DNA of 26,509 nt from JAYRWN01 sp041917975 (GTDB lineage: Bacteria > Bacteroidota > Bacteroidia > Chitinophagales > Saprospiraceae): positions 1 to 26,509 of the forward strand of contig JAYRWN010000185.1 of the NCBI GenBank assembly GCA_041917975.1, in the 5' to 3' direction. Both the position numbers and the translations under genes were made by a program. Below are positions 25,232-26,509 of this stretch, in pieces; position 1 is the stretch's first letter, and every line of letters starts with the position of its first letter. The notes under the pieces were generated by a model. It made no database searches. It saw only the letters and a program-made list of their open reading frames with translations, and had not been told where the DNA came from.

Positions 25232-25828
25232 ATGGCTTTAAACATTCAGGCGCAGGGAACCATACCCACTGATTATGGTCAGTTCAGAATGTTGGCCTTT
25301 GGGGAGTCAGCCGCTGAACAGGTCCCTCATCTGGTTTTGGTGGCCGATACATTTAATGCGTTTGAACCGGTTCTGGTGCGCATTCATTCGGAGTGTATTA
25401 CCGGGGATGTGTTTGGTTCACACCGGTGCGATTGCGGCGAACAACTGCATCGTTCTTTACAATGGATCGGAGAGCAGGGTGGGGTGTTAATCTACCTTCG
25501 GCAGGAAGGACGCGGTATTGGAATTATAAATAAACTTAAAGCGTATAATCTTCAAGACCAAGGAATTAATACCGCAGAAGCCAATGTTCACCTCGGTTTT
25601 GAAGTCGATCAGCGCACCTATGATCAGGCGGTTGAAATCTTAGAGCTGTTGGGAATCCACCAGATAAAATTACTGACGAATAACCCGGATAAACTGGATG
25701 CCTTGAAACATTCAAGTATAACGGTAGCCGAACGGGTTCCTCTGGAAATAGCTCCTAATCAAACCAACCGATATTACCTGGAAACCAAGAAAAAGATCAT
25801 GGGGCATTTATTGGATCTGGGGGTTTAA
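25232..25828 (+). CDS. ribA: GTP cyclohydrolase II, stand-alone
   Basis: This enzyme opens GTP to 2,5-diamino-6-ribosylamino-pyrimidinone phosphate, formate and pyrophosphate, the first committed step of riboflavin synthesis. The 198-residue length is that of the single-domain form; the DHBP synthase domain of fused RibBA is absent. The zinc-binding cysteines are C55, C66 and C68 in HSECITGDVFGSHRCDCGEQ, followed by the substrate motif LRQEGRGIGI and the NTAEAN segment, with LLTNNPDKLDAL near residue 150. The ATG at 25232 precedes a normal N-terminus. Its stop codon overlaps that of the convergent gene by TTAA (25825-25828). No other rib gene lies in the window. Confidence 0.95.
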   Translation: MALNIQAQGTIPTDYGQFRMLAFGESAAEQVPHLVLVADTFNAFEPVLVRIHSECITGDVFGSHRCDCGEQLHRSLQWIGEQGGVLIYLRQEGRGIGIINKLKAYNLQDQGINTAEANVHLGFEVDQRTYDQAVEILELLGIHQIKLLTNNPDKLDALKHSSITVAERVPLEIAPNQTNRYYLETKKKIMGHLLDLGV

Positions 25829-26475
25829 TCCGGTGGTTGCTCCAAAGCATACACTAACACCCAATCAGCAAACCAGCGGTAGTGGATGGTATAATATAAA
25901 GTTAAACCCTCCCGCTGCAGATACCCGTTGAAGGAACCTTGGAGGCTTTCCGCGTTGCCGCTCCACTGTACTTGAAGATGTTCGCGTAAATCTAGTTGCC
26001 GTCGGCCATATGCTTTGTACATACTTTCTTTAGCGCCCCAGACCACGTGCAAATAATGCACATCGTCAGCATTTTGGGTCAAATTGGCCTCCTGACTGGA
26101 TACAAATTTAGGCCTTAGAGCCGTAATGCGAGGCACAACATACTGAACATCTATACCCACGGCATGTGGACTATATATCGCCGCTACCAAATCGCGTGAA
26201 TGTGAAAATGAGATGTGGTCGGTCATCCCGGCGAGGTAAGGTTTACCATATTGGTCTTTTATGCAGGGTACCCGGTCCAGGCCTTTATATAAGGTGTGCA
26301 GCAAGTGCCGCGAGGCTAGCCATTCCAGCCGTCTGTGCCCTTTTAACGAGGCCAATTCGACCTGCTCCTCAGGATAAAGATCCAGGTGTTGCATAAACCA
26401 CGCTTCGGGCTCTTGCATCAGCCATAGACCCAAGACACCTAAGTTCTCCAAGGATTGTTGTAAATAGACCGGCAA
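25825..26475 (-). CDS. 4'-phosphopantetheinyl transferase, Sfp family
   Basis: A 216-residue enzyme of the Sfp/HetI type that moves the phosphopantetheine arm from CoA to a serine of acyl or peptidyl carrier proteins. The motif HISFSHSRD (87-95) is the CoA-phosphate-binding region; G107-I-D109 and W146-G-A-K-E150-S-M-Y-K154-A-Y-G hold the metal and catalytic residues. The position two after D109 is Q111, where Sfp has a glutamate metal ligand; the other two ligands (D109, E150) are present. No NRPS/PKS genes are nearby, so it may serve fatty-acid ACP or a distant pathway. The start is ATG 26475. The gene converges on ribA with a four-base overlap of stop codons. Confidence 0.9.
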   Translation of the reverse strand: MPVYLQQSLENLGVLGLWLMQEPEAWFMQHLDLYPEEQVELASLKGHRRLEWLASRHLLHTLYKGLDRVPCIKDQYGKPYLAGMTDHISFSHSRDLVAAIYSPHAVGIDVQYVVPRITALRPKFVSSQEANLTQNADDVHYLHVVWGAKESMYKAYGRRQLDLREHLQVQWSGNAESLQGSFNGYLQREGLTLYYTIHYRWFADWVLVYALEQPPD

Positions 26476-26509
26476 GATTTAAATAGGTTCTGAATTTCAA
26501 AAATCAATA

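Overview
The window is a piece of a Bacteroidota chromosome. The evidence is the 3' part of a 23S rRNA with Bacteroidota-like sequence, a porP-gldK-gldL-gldM-gldN type IX secretion (T9SS) locus, a protein with a type IX C-terminal sorting domain, lipoproteins with Bacteroidota-style lipoboxes, and at least one good TAnnTTTG-type promoter. The mixture of Kazal-like, dockerin and sorting domains, together with a DUF1549/DUF1553-DUF1501 pair, suggests a Saprospiria-like or Cytophagia-like environmental lineage; that placement is inference.

Layout. Positions 1-720 hold the end of an rRNA operon (23S 3' end, 5S, terminator). Positions 950-5276 hold rbfA, a convergent outer-membrane beta-barrel gene, then a rightward run: a small conserved protein, a PhnP-like metallo-hydrolase and a DUF255/thioredoxin-fold protein. 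Positions 5307-11010 hold porP/sprF, gldK, gldL, gldM and gldN, closed by a clear terminator. Positions 11083-16664 hold two leftward genes: a secreted class C beta-lactamase-like serine hydrolase, and a 1281-residue multidomain secreted protein that ends in a sorting domain for the T9SS encoded next door. Positions 16926-19874 hold a tight three-gene operon: nucleoside hydrolase lipoprotein, ribokinase and a ureide-permease-like transporter. Positions 19884-23689 hold a leftward pair, a c-type-haem lipoprotein with DUF1549/DUF1553 and a Tat-exported DUF1501 protein. Positions 23897-26475 hold an unrecognised lipoprotein, a SlyD-type prolyl isomerase, a stand-alone GTP cyclohydrolase II and a convergent Sfp-type phosphopantetheinyl transferase.

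How they work together. The gld genes build the periplasmic ring (GldK, GldN), the proton-driven motor (GldL, GldM) and a partner outer-membrane protein (PorP/SprF) of the type IX machine; the large protein at 12819-16664 is a predicted passenger. The nucleoside operon reads as cleavage of external nucleosides, uptake of a product, and ribose phosphorylation. Most other genes are core housekeeping. I saw no CRISPR array, transposase, integrase or phage genes. The least explained items are the architecture of the large T9SS cargo, the nucleoside operon with its variant hydrolase motif, and the DUF1549/DUF1553-DUF1501 pair.
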